A DNA stretch of 20,531 bases from Candidatus Thorarchaeota archaeon SMTZ1-83. Its GTDB lineage: Archaea; Asgardarchaeota; Thorarchaeia; Thorarchaeales; Thorarchaeaceae. The stretch lies in assembly GCA_001563325.1 (NCBI GenBank), contig LRSK01000086.1:1-20531 (forward strand), in the 5' to 3' direction. Both the position numbers and the translations under genes were made by a program. The stretch's first letter is position 1, and each line of letters begins with the position of its first letter. Of the stretch, positions 1 to 7,250 are shown piece after piece. The notes below the pieces were generated by a model, which saw nothing but the letters and a program-made list of their open reading frames with translations, was not told the origin of the DNA and made no database searches.

Positions 1-279
1 CTAGGATACGTAGCCACAAAGGCATGGGGCAGTACACTGACTCGAGGTCTTGCTAGAGAACTGGCTCCTACCAGGGTGAATGCGGTATCGCCTGGAGCCG
101 TTGACACTTGGGGGATGACAGAGAAGGAAATCGACTACTACACTGAGAAATCACTCTTGAACCGTGTCGGGAAGCCTGAAGATGTCGCTAGGGCAATCGT
201 ATTCTTGGCCTCAGATGATTCATCCTACATTACAGGAGAAACTATAGTTGTTGATGGCGGGAAACGACTTGTAGTCTAA
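1..279 (+). CDS. Short-chain dehydrogenase/reductase (SDR), C-terminal part
   Basis: The reading frame is open from the first base, so the gene is cut by the window edge and only the last 92 codons are seen. The first residues hold YVATK, the catalytic YxxxK signature of classical SDR enzymes, in which Tyr and Lys drive NAD(P)-linked hydride transfer. Later come VNAVSPGAV, the usual segment after the active-site helix, and YITGETIVVDGG near the end, a very typical SDR C-terminus. The Rossmann glycine motif lies outside the window, so cofactor choice cannot be read. The substrate is unknown; sugar, 3-oxoacyl or alcohol substrates are all possible. The gene converges with the minus-strand hydrolase, leaving 78 nt between them in which I see nothing else. 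Confidence 0.9.
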   Translation, partial: LGYVATKAWGSTLTRGLARELAPTRVNAVSPGAVDTWGMTEKEIDYYTEKSLLNRVGKPEDVARAIVFLASDDSSYITGETIVVDGGKRLVV

Positions 280-357
280 TCTAATCCGAACACAGAGTCC
301 AATATCATCCTAGGAGAGAGGTATTCAAACCAAATACAAGCGCTATATCCTAGACCT

Positions 358-1023
358 CTATAGAGTGAATTCTTCACCTTCCTTTAGAGAAACGAACTTG
401 GTTTCAGTTTCTTCCTCGACGAGCTTCTGAAAGTCGTCAACGCTTCGGTCCCATGTGTGCATTGGTATCACGACCTTGGGTTTGATGGTCTTTGTAGCCT
501 CTGCTGCATCTAGGTTGTCCATTGTGTAAGTATCTCCGCAAGGAAGAAGTGCAACATCTACGCTACCCAACTCCTCCATCTCAGGAATAACGTCGGTATC
601 CCCCGCGAAGTAGATGGTGTTTCCTGCCACTTCCAGTAGGTAACCGACACCGTATCCTTTAGGATGATAGGGTTGCCCCGGTGAGCGGAATCTCTTCACG
701 TTGTAGGCGTGAACTGCTTTGATACTAACTCCCTGAACTTCTATTGTTTCACCGGGTTCCAGTGAGATGAAGTCACTCCCGAGTTTCTCTCCGCAATGTG
801 CTGGGGCCACTACTGTGGTTCCTTCAGTTCGGACCTCGTCTATAGCATCGGGGAAACAATGATCGTTGTGACCGTGGCTTACTAGCACGATTGTAGCAGG
901 GTCAGATACGTCAGGAACTCGTTCTATCAGCTTCTTTGACCGATATAGGTCTAGATAGATGACATTGTCGTCTGCGTTAATCTGGAAGCCTGAATGACCT
1001 AACCAACGAATCGACACAGGCAT
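358..1023 (-). CDS. Metallo-beta-lactamase-fold metal-dependent hydrolase (UPF0173-like)
   Basis: This is a compact 221-residue metallo-beta-lactamase-fold protein. SHGHNDHC at residues 49-56 is the HxHxDH metal-binding motif. Further metal-ligand candidates are the His in AVHAYN (about 105), the Asp in AGDTD (about 142) and the His in PMHTWD (about 189). Length and motif spacing fit the small UPF0173 / L-ascorbate-6-phosphate lactonase-like group, but no substrate can be deduced. I chose the ATG at 1023 because GGTGAT precedes it by about 5 nt; the in-frame GTG at 1032 directly follows a stop and has no such site. It lies 64 nt downstream of the acyl-CoA mutase gene on the same strand and may share its transcript. 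Confidence 0.85.
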   Translation of the reverse strand: MPVSIRWLGHSGFQINADDNVIYLDLYRSKKLIERVPDVSDPATIVLVSHGHNDHCFPDAIDEVRTEGTTVVAPAHCGEKLGSDFISLEPGETIEVQGVSIKAVHAYNVKRFRSPGQPYHPKGYGVGYLLEVAGNTIYFAGDTDVIPEMEELGSVDVALLPCGDTYTMDNLDAAEATKTIKPKVVIPMHTWDRSVDDFQKLVEEETETKFVSLKEGEEFTL

Positions 1024-1087
1024 TTTTATCACCTATGGTGGACAACACTTGAACTAGCATATGTGATTTGCCCTTGGAGCCAGAATC

Positions 1088-2806
1088 TCAGAATATCTTT
1101 GGTTCTTCCCACTCGCCGTAGACTTCTCTCCAGACACCGCAGATCTCGCCTACGCTAGCGTAGGCCTTGACGGCATTCACAACATGGGGCACGACATTCT
1201 CCGTGCCTTCTGACGCCTTCCGAAGTCCGTCCAAGGCCTCCTGTAGCTTCTTGTGGTCCCGCTCCTTGCGGGTCTTGTTCAGCCTCTCGATTTGCTTTCT
1301 TTCGACCTCAGGATCAATCTTGAGAACTGGAATCCTGATTGCCTCATCTTCCAACACGAAGTCATTAACTCCAACAATGACACGTTTTTTGGATTCTATC
1401 TCCCGTTCGTAGCGATAGGCTGCATCAGAGATTTCCTTTTGGAAGAATCCCTTCTCAATGGCCGGAATGACTCCTCCGAGTGAGTCGACTCTGTCGAAGT
1501 ACTTGTAGGTTTCCTCCTCAAGCTCGTTCGTAAGAGTTTCTATGTAGTACGATCCAGCCAACGGGTCGATTGTGTTCGGCACGCCACTCTCATGAGCAAT
1601 GACTTGCTGGGTTCGCAGAGCAACTCTCACGGCCTCTTCAGTCGGGAGACAAAGAGCCTCATCCATGCTATTTGTGTGAAGGGACTGAGTGCCACCCAAG
1701 ACCGCTGCTAGTGCTTGGTATGCTGTTCGGACCACATTAACCTCAGGCTGTTGAGCGGTCAATGAACACCCCGCTGTCTGTGTGTGGAATCTCATCCACA
1801 GAGACCGTTCCTTCTTGGCACCAAATCGATCCTTCATTTCCCGTGCCCAGATTCTTCGCGCAGCTCGGTATTTTGCAGCTTCCTCAAAGATGTCGTTGTG
1901 AGCATTGAAGAAGAAAGAGAGTCTTGGCGCAAACATATCGACGTCAAGCCCACGCTCTTTACCGGCCCTGACATACTCCATGCCGTTGAGAAGAGTGAAC
2001 GCTAGCTCCTGAGCTGCCGTCGAGCCTGCCTCTCTAATGTGGTAGCCGCTAATAGATATCGTGTTCCATCGGGGGATATGCTTTGCACAATACTCCATTA
2101 TATCAACGATGATTCTTAGGGATGGTTCAGGGGCGAATATCCAAGACTTCTGCGCCATGTATTCCTTTAGAAGGTCGTTTTGAATTGTACCTCCGATCTT
2201 GTCAGAAGACACACCCTGCTTGGCTGCAGTCACCATGTACATTGATAGCAAGACGGCGGCCGGGGCATTGATAGTCATAGATGTGGTGACCTTGTCAAGT
2301 GGAATTCCGTCGAACAGGAGTTCCATGTCCTTCAGTGTGTCTACGGCTACACCTAGCTTGCCAACTTCGCCGTATGAGAATGGATCGTCAGAGTCTCTTC
2401 CGTAGATGGTGGGAAGGTGGAATGCTACGCTTAGACCAGTCTGTCCATGTGCAAGGAGGAACTTGAAGCGCTCATTTGTTTCCTCGGCTGATGCCATACC
2501 GGCGAACTGACGCATCGTCCAGAATCGCCCGCGGTACATCGTAGGTTGGACACCCCTTGTATAGGGGTACTCACTGGGGAATCCAAGGTCCCGCATGTAG
2601 TCAAAATCAGGCAAATCAGCTGGTGTGTAGATCCTTCTCACCGGGCGACTCGAAACACTGATGAATTCATCACTCCGCTCGGGATTCTTCTTTGAATGAC
2701 GGCTAAGTGTGCCGGACTCCCAACGGTCCATAGCTGCGCGAATCTCAGCCAGTTCAGGATCTTCTGTCTTCCCAGTGTCCTTCTCCTTCGCCTTTTCAGC
2801 ACCCAT
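1088..2806 (-). CDS. Adenosylcobalamin-dependent acyl-CoA mutase (methylmalonyl-CoA mutase type), large subunit
   Basis: The 572 residues cover the substrate-binding TIM barrel of the methylmalonyl-CoA mutase family and end before any B12-binding domain. This is the archaeal split form, so a separate cobalamin-binding small subunit is needed; none is in the window. Family motifs include [16 protein letters not shown] (from about residue 88), [23 protein letters not shown] with the conserved active-site His (about 256), [16 protein letters not shown] and [16 protein letters not shown]. The position that is Arg207 in the classical enzyme reads Gln here (YMAQK, about 219), and the usual AFDLPT reads AFHLPT, so the substrate may not be methylmalonyl-CoA. 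The ATG at 2806 is preceded by AGAGGAG at 2815-2821; the GTG at 2815 would overlap that site. The corrinoid adenosyltransferase at 3369 would supply its cofactor. Confidence 0.92.
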   Translation of the reverse strand: MGAEKAKEKDTGKTEDPELAEIRAAMDRWESGTLSRHSKKNPERSDEFISVSSRPVRRIYTPADLPDFDYMRDLGFPSEYPYTRGVQPTMYRGRFWTMRQFAGMASAEETNERFKFLLAHGQTGLSVAFHLPTIYGRDSDDPFSYGEVGKLGVAVDTLKDMELLFDGIPLDKVTTSMTINAPAAVLLSMYMVTAAKQGVSSDKIGGTIQNDLLKEYMAQKSWIFAPEPSLRIIVDIMEYCAKHIPRWNTISISGYHIREAGSTAAQELAFTLLNGMEYVRAGKERGLDVDMFAPRLSFFFNAHNDIFEEAAKYRAARRIWAREMKDRFGAKKERSLWMRFHTQTAGCSLTAQQPEVNVVRTAYQALAAVLGGTQSLHTNSMDEALCLPTEEAVRVALRTQQVIAHESGVPNTIDPLAGSYYIETLTNELEEETYKYFDRVDSLGGVIPAIEKGFFQKEISDAAYRYEREIESKKRVIVGVNDFVLEDEAIRIPVLKIDPEVERKQIERLNKTRKERDHKKLQEALDGLRKASEGTENVVPHVVNAVKAYASVGEICGVWREVYGEWEEPKIF

Positions 2807-2831
2807 CGAAGACACTCCTCTGTAGAACAGA

Positions 2832-2855
2832 GTGACAAGTGGTCACGATATTAAC
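2832..2855 (-). promoter_or_regulatory. Putative mutase promoter with inverted repeat
   Basis: On the minus strand a TATA-like GTTAATATC (2847-2855) lies about 45 nt before the mutase ATG. Immediately downstream is a perfect inverted repeat, GTGAC-5 nt-GTCAC (2832-2846). A repressor bound between the TATA box and the transcription start is a common way to control archaeal genes, so this could be an operator. The assignment is by eye only. Confidence 0.35.
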
Positions 2856-2903
2856 TGTTCGTTTCCAAGAGAGCACGCATCGAAAATGCATGCATCCTAG
2901 ACA

Positions 2904-2939
2904 GTTTTATCTAATGTCAAAGAGAGCGTGACTAGAGGA
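2904..2939 (+). promoter_or_regulatory. Putative TATA box and SD site of the YbjN-like gene
   Basis: GTTTTATC (2904-2911) resembles an archaeal TATA box, and GAGGA (2935-2939) is a Shine-Dalgarno-like site 7 nt before the ATG at 2947. A 10-bp palindrome, ATGCATGCAT (2886-2895), lies just upstream; its role is unknown. Confidence 0.35.
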
Positions 2940-2946
2940 ACTATCG

Positions 2947-3348
2947 ATGGCCAAGCTTGATGAGATTGCCAGCCTGCTAGATGAGATTGGAATCGTCTAC
3001 TCAAAGGAGGAGAACGGGATTCTCATGGTATGGGATACAGATCAGTTTGATGAGCTGAGAGTACTCATTCTAACAGATCCGGATGAAAAGTGGTTGTTCA
3101 TCACTGCACTGTTCACAAACTTCGACAACATACCCGAAGACAGACAACACAAGCTCATGTACGACCTATTGGTTGCTTCGTGGAAGGTGAATGGAGTCAA
3201 GTTCGTAATAACATCGGACAACAACATTGCAGTGACCGCAGAAACTAATGACATGGACATCACTGGCGAAGAGCTAAGGACACTGATAGATAACACCGTT
3301 GGTGCATGTGACATTCTTGCTTCATTCACTCCAGGATATGCAGATTGA
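2947..3348 (+). CDS. YbjN / type III secretion chaperone-like small protein
   Basis: This is a soluble acidic protein of 133 residues with no signal peptide or membrane segment. The order is a helix (DEIASLLDEIGI), a beta strand (NGILMVWD), two strands (LRVLILTD, WLFITALF), a helix (QHKLMYDLLVASW), strands (KFVITSDNNIAVTAE) and a final long helix. This resembles the YbjN / CesT-Tir chaperone-like fold, which binds partner proteins or helices. The similarity is a judgement from pattern and predicted structure; there is no signature residue motif. It stands alone between the divergent mutase gene and the convergent adenosyltransferase gene, whose end is only 20 nt away. The physiological role is unknown. 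Confidence 0.75.
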   Translation: MAKLDEIASLLDEIGIVYSKEENGILMVWDTDQFDELRVLILTDPDEKWLFITALFTNFDNIPEDRQHKLMYDLLVASWKVNGVKFVITSDNNIAVTAETNDMDITGEELRTLIDNTVGACDILASFTPGYAD

Positions 3349-3368
3349 GCGCTAGTGCGGCCTCATCA

Positions 3369-3932
3369 CTAGAACTCAAAGCCTCTTCTGGCAGCCATCT
3401 TGCTGTCAGTGAAATAGTGTTTCACTTCAGTCATTTCCGTCACTAGATCGGCCGCGTCCAGCAACTCACCTCTGGCATAGCGGCCTGTCATGATTATCTC
3501 GACATCATCAGGCTTTGCATCTAGGAGTTTCAACTGGTCCTCCAGAGATATCAGATTCCATTCTACTGCAACATTGATTTCGTCGAGAATAAGCACGTCA
3601 CACTTTCTGTTTCTAAGTGCCTCTTGAGCTAGCTTCAATCCATCCTGTGCCATTTCGATATCGATCGGATCAGGGCTCTCCTTGTCCACAAAATCCACTC
3701 TACCAACAGGGACGATTCGGAAGTTGAGAATGGACTCGACTGCGGCGAACTCTCCATAGTTGATATCAGTCCCACCATTCCTTTCTGCCACCTTGGCCTT
3801 CATGAAGCAAATCATGAGAACCTCAAGGCCATGACCAGCAGCACGGAGACCGGCACCCAGAGCGCAAGTCGTCTTTCCTTTTCCATTTCCCGTATAGACT
3901 TGAACCAGTCCTGCTTTAGCGGGCTTCTTCAT
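3369..3932 (-). CDS. cobO: Cob(I)yrinic acid a,c-diamide / cob(I)alamin adenosyltransferase
   Basis: This is a 187-residue member of the CobA/CobO/BtuR family, which transfers the 5'-deoxyadenosyl group of ATP to the cobalt of reduced corrinoids, the step that makes coenzyme B12. The P-loop is GNGKGKTT at residues 15-22. The Walker-B-like strand LILDEINVAVEWNLIS (about 114-129) and the C-terminal EVKHYF...RRGFEF are characteristic. Length is as expected (about 170-200). It is the last gene of a minus-strand operon: the ATG lies 2 nt after the stop of the iron-sulfur flavoprotein gene, with a GAGGG site inside that gene's end. A flavoprotein upstream is suggestive, because adenosylation needs Co(II) reduced to Co(I). 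The product would feed the acyl-CoA mutase encoded at 1088-2806. Confidence 0.93.
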   Translation of the reverse strand: MKKPAKAGLVQVYTGNGKGKTTCALGAGLRAAGHGLEVLMICFMKAKVAERNGGTDINYGEFAAVESILNFRIVPVGRVDFVDKESPDPIDIEMAQDGLKLAQEALRNRKCDVLILDEINVAVEWNLISLEDQLKLLDAKPDDVEIIMTGRYARGELLDAADLVTEMTEVKHYFTDSKMAARRGFEF

Positions 3933-3934
3933 AA

Positions 3935-4576
3935 CTAGCCCTCACTTGTACTAGTCTGTATAACAAGCCTCGCGATTCTTCTGCCTAATTCTTCACTGGC
4001 ATCGATTGCGAGAACATCCGCTTCCGCAGAGCGCCACTTGCCCTCGTCTGTCTGCATGCTTCCCGATCCGAATGTACCATGTTTAACCGGACTCCCCACT
4101 GCTCCAACGACTATCATTCCTTGACCGAGGGCATAACGATTCAGGACATCGACAACATGCTCCTGGCCACCATATCTAAGTCCTGCGTAGGTTATTGCAC
4201 CAAATACCTTGTCCTTCAACTGATGGTCCAACATCTTCATCGTTCTTGAGCGGTCGATGAAGTCTTTAAGCACACCAGGTACAGATGTGAAGTATGACGG
4301 TGCTGCAATGATGATCCCGTCTGCTGGAAGAACCTTGTTCTCTAGTTCTGGCATATCGTCATGCGCGCTCTCAGGACAAGGCTTCTTTCGTACGCAGGCA
4401 TCGCACCCAGTGCAGTGCCGAATCTCGAAGTCAGAGATGTCCAGTAGTAAGGTCGTAGATGCCTCTGAGCCTGTAGTCTGCAGCACTTGCAACGCAGCTG
4501 ATAGTGCTTTCTCAAGCAGAAAACGTGTGTTCGATTTCTCTTTCCTAGGTGATCCACTGATACCAACAATCAACAC
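3935..4576 (-). CDS. Iron-sulfur flavoprotein (NADPH-dependent FMN reductase fold)
   Basis: The 213 residues have a flavodoxin-like FMN-binding fold. The N-terminal GISGSPRKEKSNTRFLLEKAL is the phosphate-binding loop of the FMN-reductase family, and IIIAAPSYFTSVPGVLKDFIDR (about 90-112) is the second flavin-contact segment. Between them C55-x2-C58-x2-C61-x5-C67 is the compact cysteine motif of archaeal iron-sulfur flavoproteins (Isf), which carry a [4Fe-4S] cluster and shuttle electrons. The start is a GTG at 4576, preceded by GGTGAT; a TTG follows directly and is less likely. It sits between the longin-roadblock gene (51 nt upstream) and cobO (2 nt downstream). It may reduce the corrinoid cobalt for CobO, but that is inference from position. 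Confidence 0.88.
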   Translation of the reverse strand: MLIVGISGSPRKEKSNTRFLLEKALSAALQVLQTTGSEASTTLLLDISDFEIRHCTGCDACVRKKPCPESAHDDMPELENKVLPADGIIIAAPSYFTSVPGVLKDFIDRSRTMKMLDHQLKDKVFGAITYAGLRYGGQEHVVDVLNRYALGQGMIVVGAVGSPVKHGTFGSGSMQTDEGKWRSAEADVLAIDASEELGRRIARLVIQTSTSEG

Positions 4577-4627
4577 ACCAAATCACCGGACTTGGCGTTG
4601 AGTTCTGCCTTCATTTAGAACTTGTGC

Positions 4628-5368
4628 TCAATCGGACATCGCGTTGTTTAGTGCGTCAGCAATCTCGCTGACTGCCTGAACTGCTATGATGCGGCTCTCA
4701 TCCTTTTGAGCCGCAACCGCAACCGTCACGGATTTCACTTTCAGTATCTGAACGCTATAGCCCATGACTTCAACTGCGGAAGGAACCATATCTACACCAG
4801 GTTGTATCATCCCGGAGGATATCTCCTGTTGAATACTGGAGAGGTGGTTCTCAGGAACGTTGCCGACCAGCATCTGACCATGAACATCCAGCACGCCCGC
4901 ATAGGCAAGTTCCTTTGCTTCCAGAGTCGATTCGATTATACCCTTGGCCAAGTCAAGTATCTCATCTGAAGGGATATCTAGGTCAATTCCGACATGTTGA
5001 TCAAAGAGTGAATCTAGCCCTTCGATCTCACCGATGTTGCCATTCCATGACTTGAGAATCTCACCATATTCATTGGCAATTGCACGGCCCAGGGAGATCA
5101 TCATTCTCTTGAGAGCTACGAGGTTCTCATCAGCCGCACTCATGAGTATCACTGCAAAGGACTCGAAGAAGAGATACGACCAGTTGACTCCGCTTTGCTC
5201 AAGAGTGTATACCCTGTCACTTGTCGTGCCCTCACTCGAATGGAAGAGCGTGGCACACGCAAGCACATGTGCAGGAAGGTCATTCTCACTAACCGAGCCC
5301 ACACCCTCATAGGTTCGCCAGTATACCGGCTCTCCGCTGTTGTTAAGGATGTAGGCTCTTAGAATCAT
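4628..5368 (-). CDS. Longin-like plus roadblock/LC7-like fusion protein
   Basis: This is a soluble protein of 246 residues with two apparent domains. Residues 1-110 start with a beta hairpin, AYILNNSGEPVYWRTYEG, then YTLEQSGVNWSYLFFESFAVILM and a long helix LVALKRMMISLGRAIANEYG, the layout of a longin domain. Residues 150-245 read LAYAGVLDVHGQMLVGNVPE, a helix, then SVQILKVKSVTVAVAAQK and a terminal helix EIADALNN, the roadblock/LC7 layout. Both folds are abundant in Asgard archaea and in eukaryotic small-GTPase regulators (MglB, Ragulator, Mon1-Ccz1). A GTPase partner is therefore plausible, but none is seen here. AGAGG lies 7 nt before the ATG, and a TATA-like CTTATGA lies about 45 nt upstream. 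It is the first gene of the operon with the iron-sulfur flavoprotein and cobO. Confidence 0.7.
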   Translation of the reverse strand: MILRAYILNNSGEPVYWRTYEGVGSVSENDLPAHVLACATLFHSSEGTTSDRVYTLEQSGVNWSYLFFESFAVILMSAADENLVALKRMMISLGRAIANEYGEILKSWNGNIGEIEGLDSLFDQHVGIDLDIPSDEILDLAKGIIESTLEAKELAYAGVLDVHGQMLVGNVPENHLSSIQQEISSGMIQPGVDMVPSAVEVMGYSVQILKVKSVTVAVAAQKDESRIIAVQAVSEIADALNNAMSD

Positions 5369-5439
5369 GCTGCAGCCTCTGTGGTGCCATGGCCTTAGGA
5401 TGCTGGGTCATAAGGCTTGCTCTAAGGTAATCAGAAGAC

Positions 5440-5462
5440 CAAGCATCGGATGCCAATGCTTG
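5440..5462. repeat. 7-bp inverted repeat upstream of winged-helix gene
   Basis: CAAGCAT (5440-5446) and ATGCTTG (5456-5462) form a perfect inverted repeat with a 9-nt spacer. It ends about 15 nt before the TATA-like box of the winged-helix regulator and lies about 72 nt before the divergent longin-roadblock start. The position suits a binding site for a dimeric regulator acting on one or both promoters. Confidence 0.35.
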
Positions 5463-5477
5463 TGTCCGAGTACAGCT

Positions 5478-5512
5478 GTTTTTATGACTCGTTGGTGTTG
5501 TCCTGTCAGGTG
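5478..5512 (+). promoter_or_regulatory. Putative promoter and SD site of the winged-helix gene
   Basis: GTTTTTATG (5478-5486) is a TATA-like box. AGGTG (5508-5512) lies 7 nt before the ATG at 5520. Together they support this ATG rather than earlier in-frame codons, which would place the promoter inside the gene. Confidence 0.45.
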
Positions 5513-5519
5513 CGGCAGC

Positions 5520-5825
5520 ATGCCGAAGAAGAAGAAAGAGCGTATCAAGAGGACCCGATACGACATCTATGCAGAGATTATTCGTGTCATCTATATCTAC
5601 GGCTTCTGTCCACTCACGAGGGCAGCCAGGTCTACCAATATGCCGGTTGATAGAGCAAAAGAGTCCATCACTGAGCTATTGGGAAGAGGGTTGTTGCAGG
5701 AGGATGAGGAGGAGGGAATGCGAGTTTACTCTGTAACAGTCAGAGGACACCAGTATCTGGAACTCTACAAGAGGATGGCATCTCTTGTTGGAATCCCGGT
5801 TCCAAAACCGATTGTTGGACTCTAG
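5520..5825 (+). CDS. Winged helix-turn-helix transcriptional regulator (archaeal type)
   Basis: This is a small basic protein of 101 residues. After a lysine-rich start (PKKKKERIKRTR) comes YDIYAEIIRVIYIYGFCPLT, then RAARSTNMPVDRAKESITELLGRGLL, a helix-turn-helix with its recognition helix, then the beta wing EEGMRVYSVTVRGHQYL and a C-terminal helix. This pattern matches the archaeal HTH_45-type 'predicted transcriptional regulators'. The frame is open upstream to 5367, but the TATA-like box and SD site place the start at 5520. It lies 122 nt before the beta-solenoid gene and beside an inverted repeat that could be its own operator. DNA binding is inferred from the fold; targets are unknown. 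Confidence 0.82.
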   Translation: MPKKKKERIKRTRYDIYAEIIRVIYIYGFCPLTRAARSTNMPVDRAKESITELLGRGLLQEDEEEGMRVYSVTVRGHQYLELYKRMASLVGIPVPKPIVGL

Positions 5826-5891
5826 GCATTGGAGTGGTTCATAGTGCACAAGTTTGTAGTAACATTCTGTGACCCTCAATTGTGGTTTCGC

Positions 5892-5938
5892 TTTATATAC
5901 TAAGTATGAACCGCTTTACATAGGAAATGACAAGGTGA
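5892..5938 (+). promoter_or_regulatory. Promoter and SD site of the beta-solenoid gene
   Basis: TTTATATA (5892-5899) is the clearest TATA box in the window, 56 nt before the ATG at 5948. AAGGTGA (5932-5938) is the ribosome-binding site 9 nt before that ATG. A start of transcription near 5921 would leave a leader of about 27 nt. Confidence 0.55.
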
Positions 5939-5947
5939 AGTACGACA

Positions 5948-7186
5948 ATGGCTGAAAAGCATGTACTCAGGAATCAGGAAGAAGTCGAGCTCGGAACCGT
6001 TGACGGCGACGTTGAGCTCGAGAACTGCAACTTCGTTCTGCCGCAGCAGGGCAACCAAGTTCTGATTAGTGGGGAACTAAGAATCAAGGGTAGCACTGTA
6101 TTCCGAGGATCTCTCAAGGCCGGCAGGCTCACATGCAAGTCCGGCAACAGAATCATGGTTGAGGGGGATCTGAACGTTGATACGGAAGTCAACGTAGAGA
6201 GAGGCGGTCTCGAAGTACGACGATCTGTTAACGCACAGTCAATAAGTGTTGCAGGCTCACTGAGCGTGGGTCGTGACCTACAATGCGGCTCAGCCAAGGG
6301 TGGAGGATCCATTAGCGTTAGAGGCAACGCAAAGGCTCAGAGGCTCTTTGGGGGTGGGTCGGTAAAGGTAGAGGGAGATGCCGACGTCGAACGAATCTCC
6401 GCAGGCGGTTCTGTCAAGGTGAAGGGAATCATCAAGAGTGCGGAAGTTGCTGTGGGAGGTTCAGTGAGGGTGAACACAGGTCACATCGAAAAGGTAGGGG
6501 TGGGTGGTACCTTCAAGTCAGCAGGTGCCATCGAAATCGATGAGATAGATGTTGGTGGATCTGTCGTAGTGGGGCCTGGGTCGACTGTACACTCGATAGA
6601 TGTTGGTGGAAGTTTCAAGGCCGGAGATGGCTTGACATTTGGAGACATAGACGTGGGAGGCTCTGTCGAAGTTTCTGGCGCCGCCTCGGGTGAATCAATA
6701 GATGTGGGTGGAAAAGTCGCCATCGCCGGGCCACTGACCCTCAAGCAGAACTTGGAAGTGGGCGGTAAGGTCCAGGTCGCTGGAGATCTCAAGTGTGAGA
6801 AGAAAATCAAGGTGGGCGGTACTGTTACGGCCACCGGCAGGATTGACACCTACCGCATAATAGTTGGGGGCCTTGTGGACGCGGAATATGTTAAAGCAGA
6901 TGGTTTCAGACTTGGAAGAAGGGCTGAAGTGACCTGTCCTGTGGAGGCCAGAGAGATACTTGTCAGAGAACAAGCAAGAACGAAATCGCTCTACGGTGAT
7001 GAGATCAGGATTGAGGAACGTGCTAGAGTCGGTAGTGTCTATGGCCGGACTATCTACTTGGAGCGAGATGTGAAAGTAGAAGGAGATGTTCTCTATACGG
7101 AGAGTCTGGAAACCGAGAGAGAGTTGGAGTGTCGGAGTGAACCCAAGAAAGTGGACGCTCTTCCACCTCCAGAAGAAATGAAATGA
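5948..7186 (+). CDS. Bactofilin-like polymer-forming beta-solenoid protein
   Basis: The 412 residues contain no signal peptide or membrane segment and are built almost wholly of short beta strands. From about residue 135 to 310 a Gly-Gly pair recurs every 16-18 residues (153, 170, 186, 203, 220, 237, 254, 272, 290, 307) in units of the form hIxVGGSVxVxG, where h is hydrophobic. Such a regular period is expected of a right-handed beta-helix. The N-terminal third (SGELRIKGSTVFRG, VEGDLNVD) and the region 320-385 (REILVREQ, VGSVYGRTIYLERDVKVEGDV) continue the solenoid with degenerate coils. The C-terminus is short and proline-rich (ALPPPEE). Bactofilins, which self-assemble into filaments, share this fold but have a core of only about 110 residues; this protein is about three times longer. 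A cytoskeletal or scaffold role is inferred from the fold only. Confidence 0.8.
   Translation: MAEKHVLRNQEEVELGTVDGDVELENCNFVLPQQGNQVLISGELRIKGSTVFRGSLKAGRLTCKSGNRIMVEGDLNVDTEVNVERGGLEVRRSVNAQSISVAGSLSVGRDLQCGSAKGGGSISVRGNAKAQRLFGGGSVKVEGDADVERISAGGSVKVKGIIKSAEVAVGGSVRVNTGHIEKVGVGGTFKSAGAIEIDEIDVGGSVVVGPGSTVHSIDVGGSFKAGDGLTFGDIDVGGSVEVSGAASGESIDVGGKVAIAGPLTLKQNLEVGGKVQVAGDLKCEKKIKVGGTVTATGRIDTYRIIVGGLVDAEYVKADGFRLGRRAEVTCPVEAREILVREQARTKSLYGDEIRIEERARVGSVYGRTIYLERDVKVEGDVLYTESLETERELECRSEPKKVDALPPPEEMK
6350..6877 (+). repeat. Imperfect 51-nt tandem repeats in the beta-solenoid gene
   Basis: The coding DNA repeats with a period of about 51 nt, matching the 17-residue protein coil. Examples are the GATGTTGGTGGA-type cores near 6548, 6599, 6650 and 6701. 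Copies are diverged at synonymous sites, so this is an old, selected protein repeat and not a recent expansion. Confidence 0.7.
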
Positions 7187-7250
7187 GCCGACGCTGTGCT
7201 TTGAGATTGGAATTCTCCTCGCTATACTTGGGCGAAAGAGGAATGTCCAG

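Noticed and set aside
1167..1412. Plus-strand open frames across the mutase gene
   Set aside because: All are short shadows of a well-supported minus-strand gene without their own ribosome-binding sites or motifs.
5367..5519. N-terminal extension of the winged-helix protein to an ATG at 5367
   Set aside because: The extension is low-complexity and cysteine-rich, overlaps the divergent gene start, and would put the TATA-like box and SD site inside the gene.
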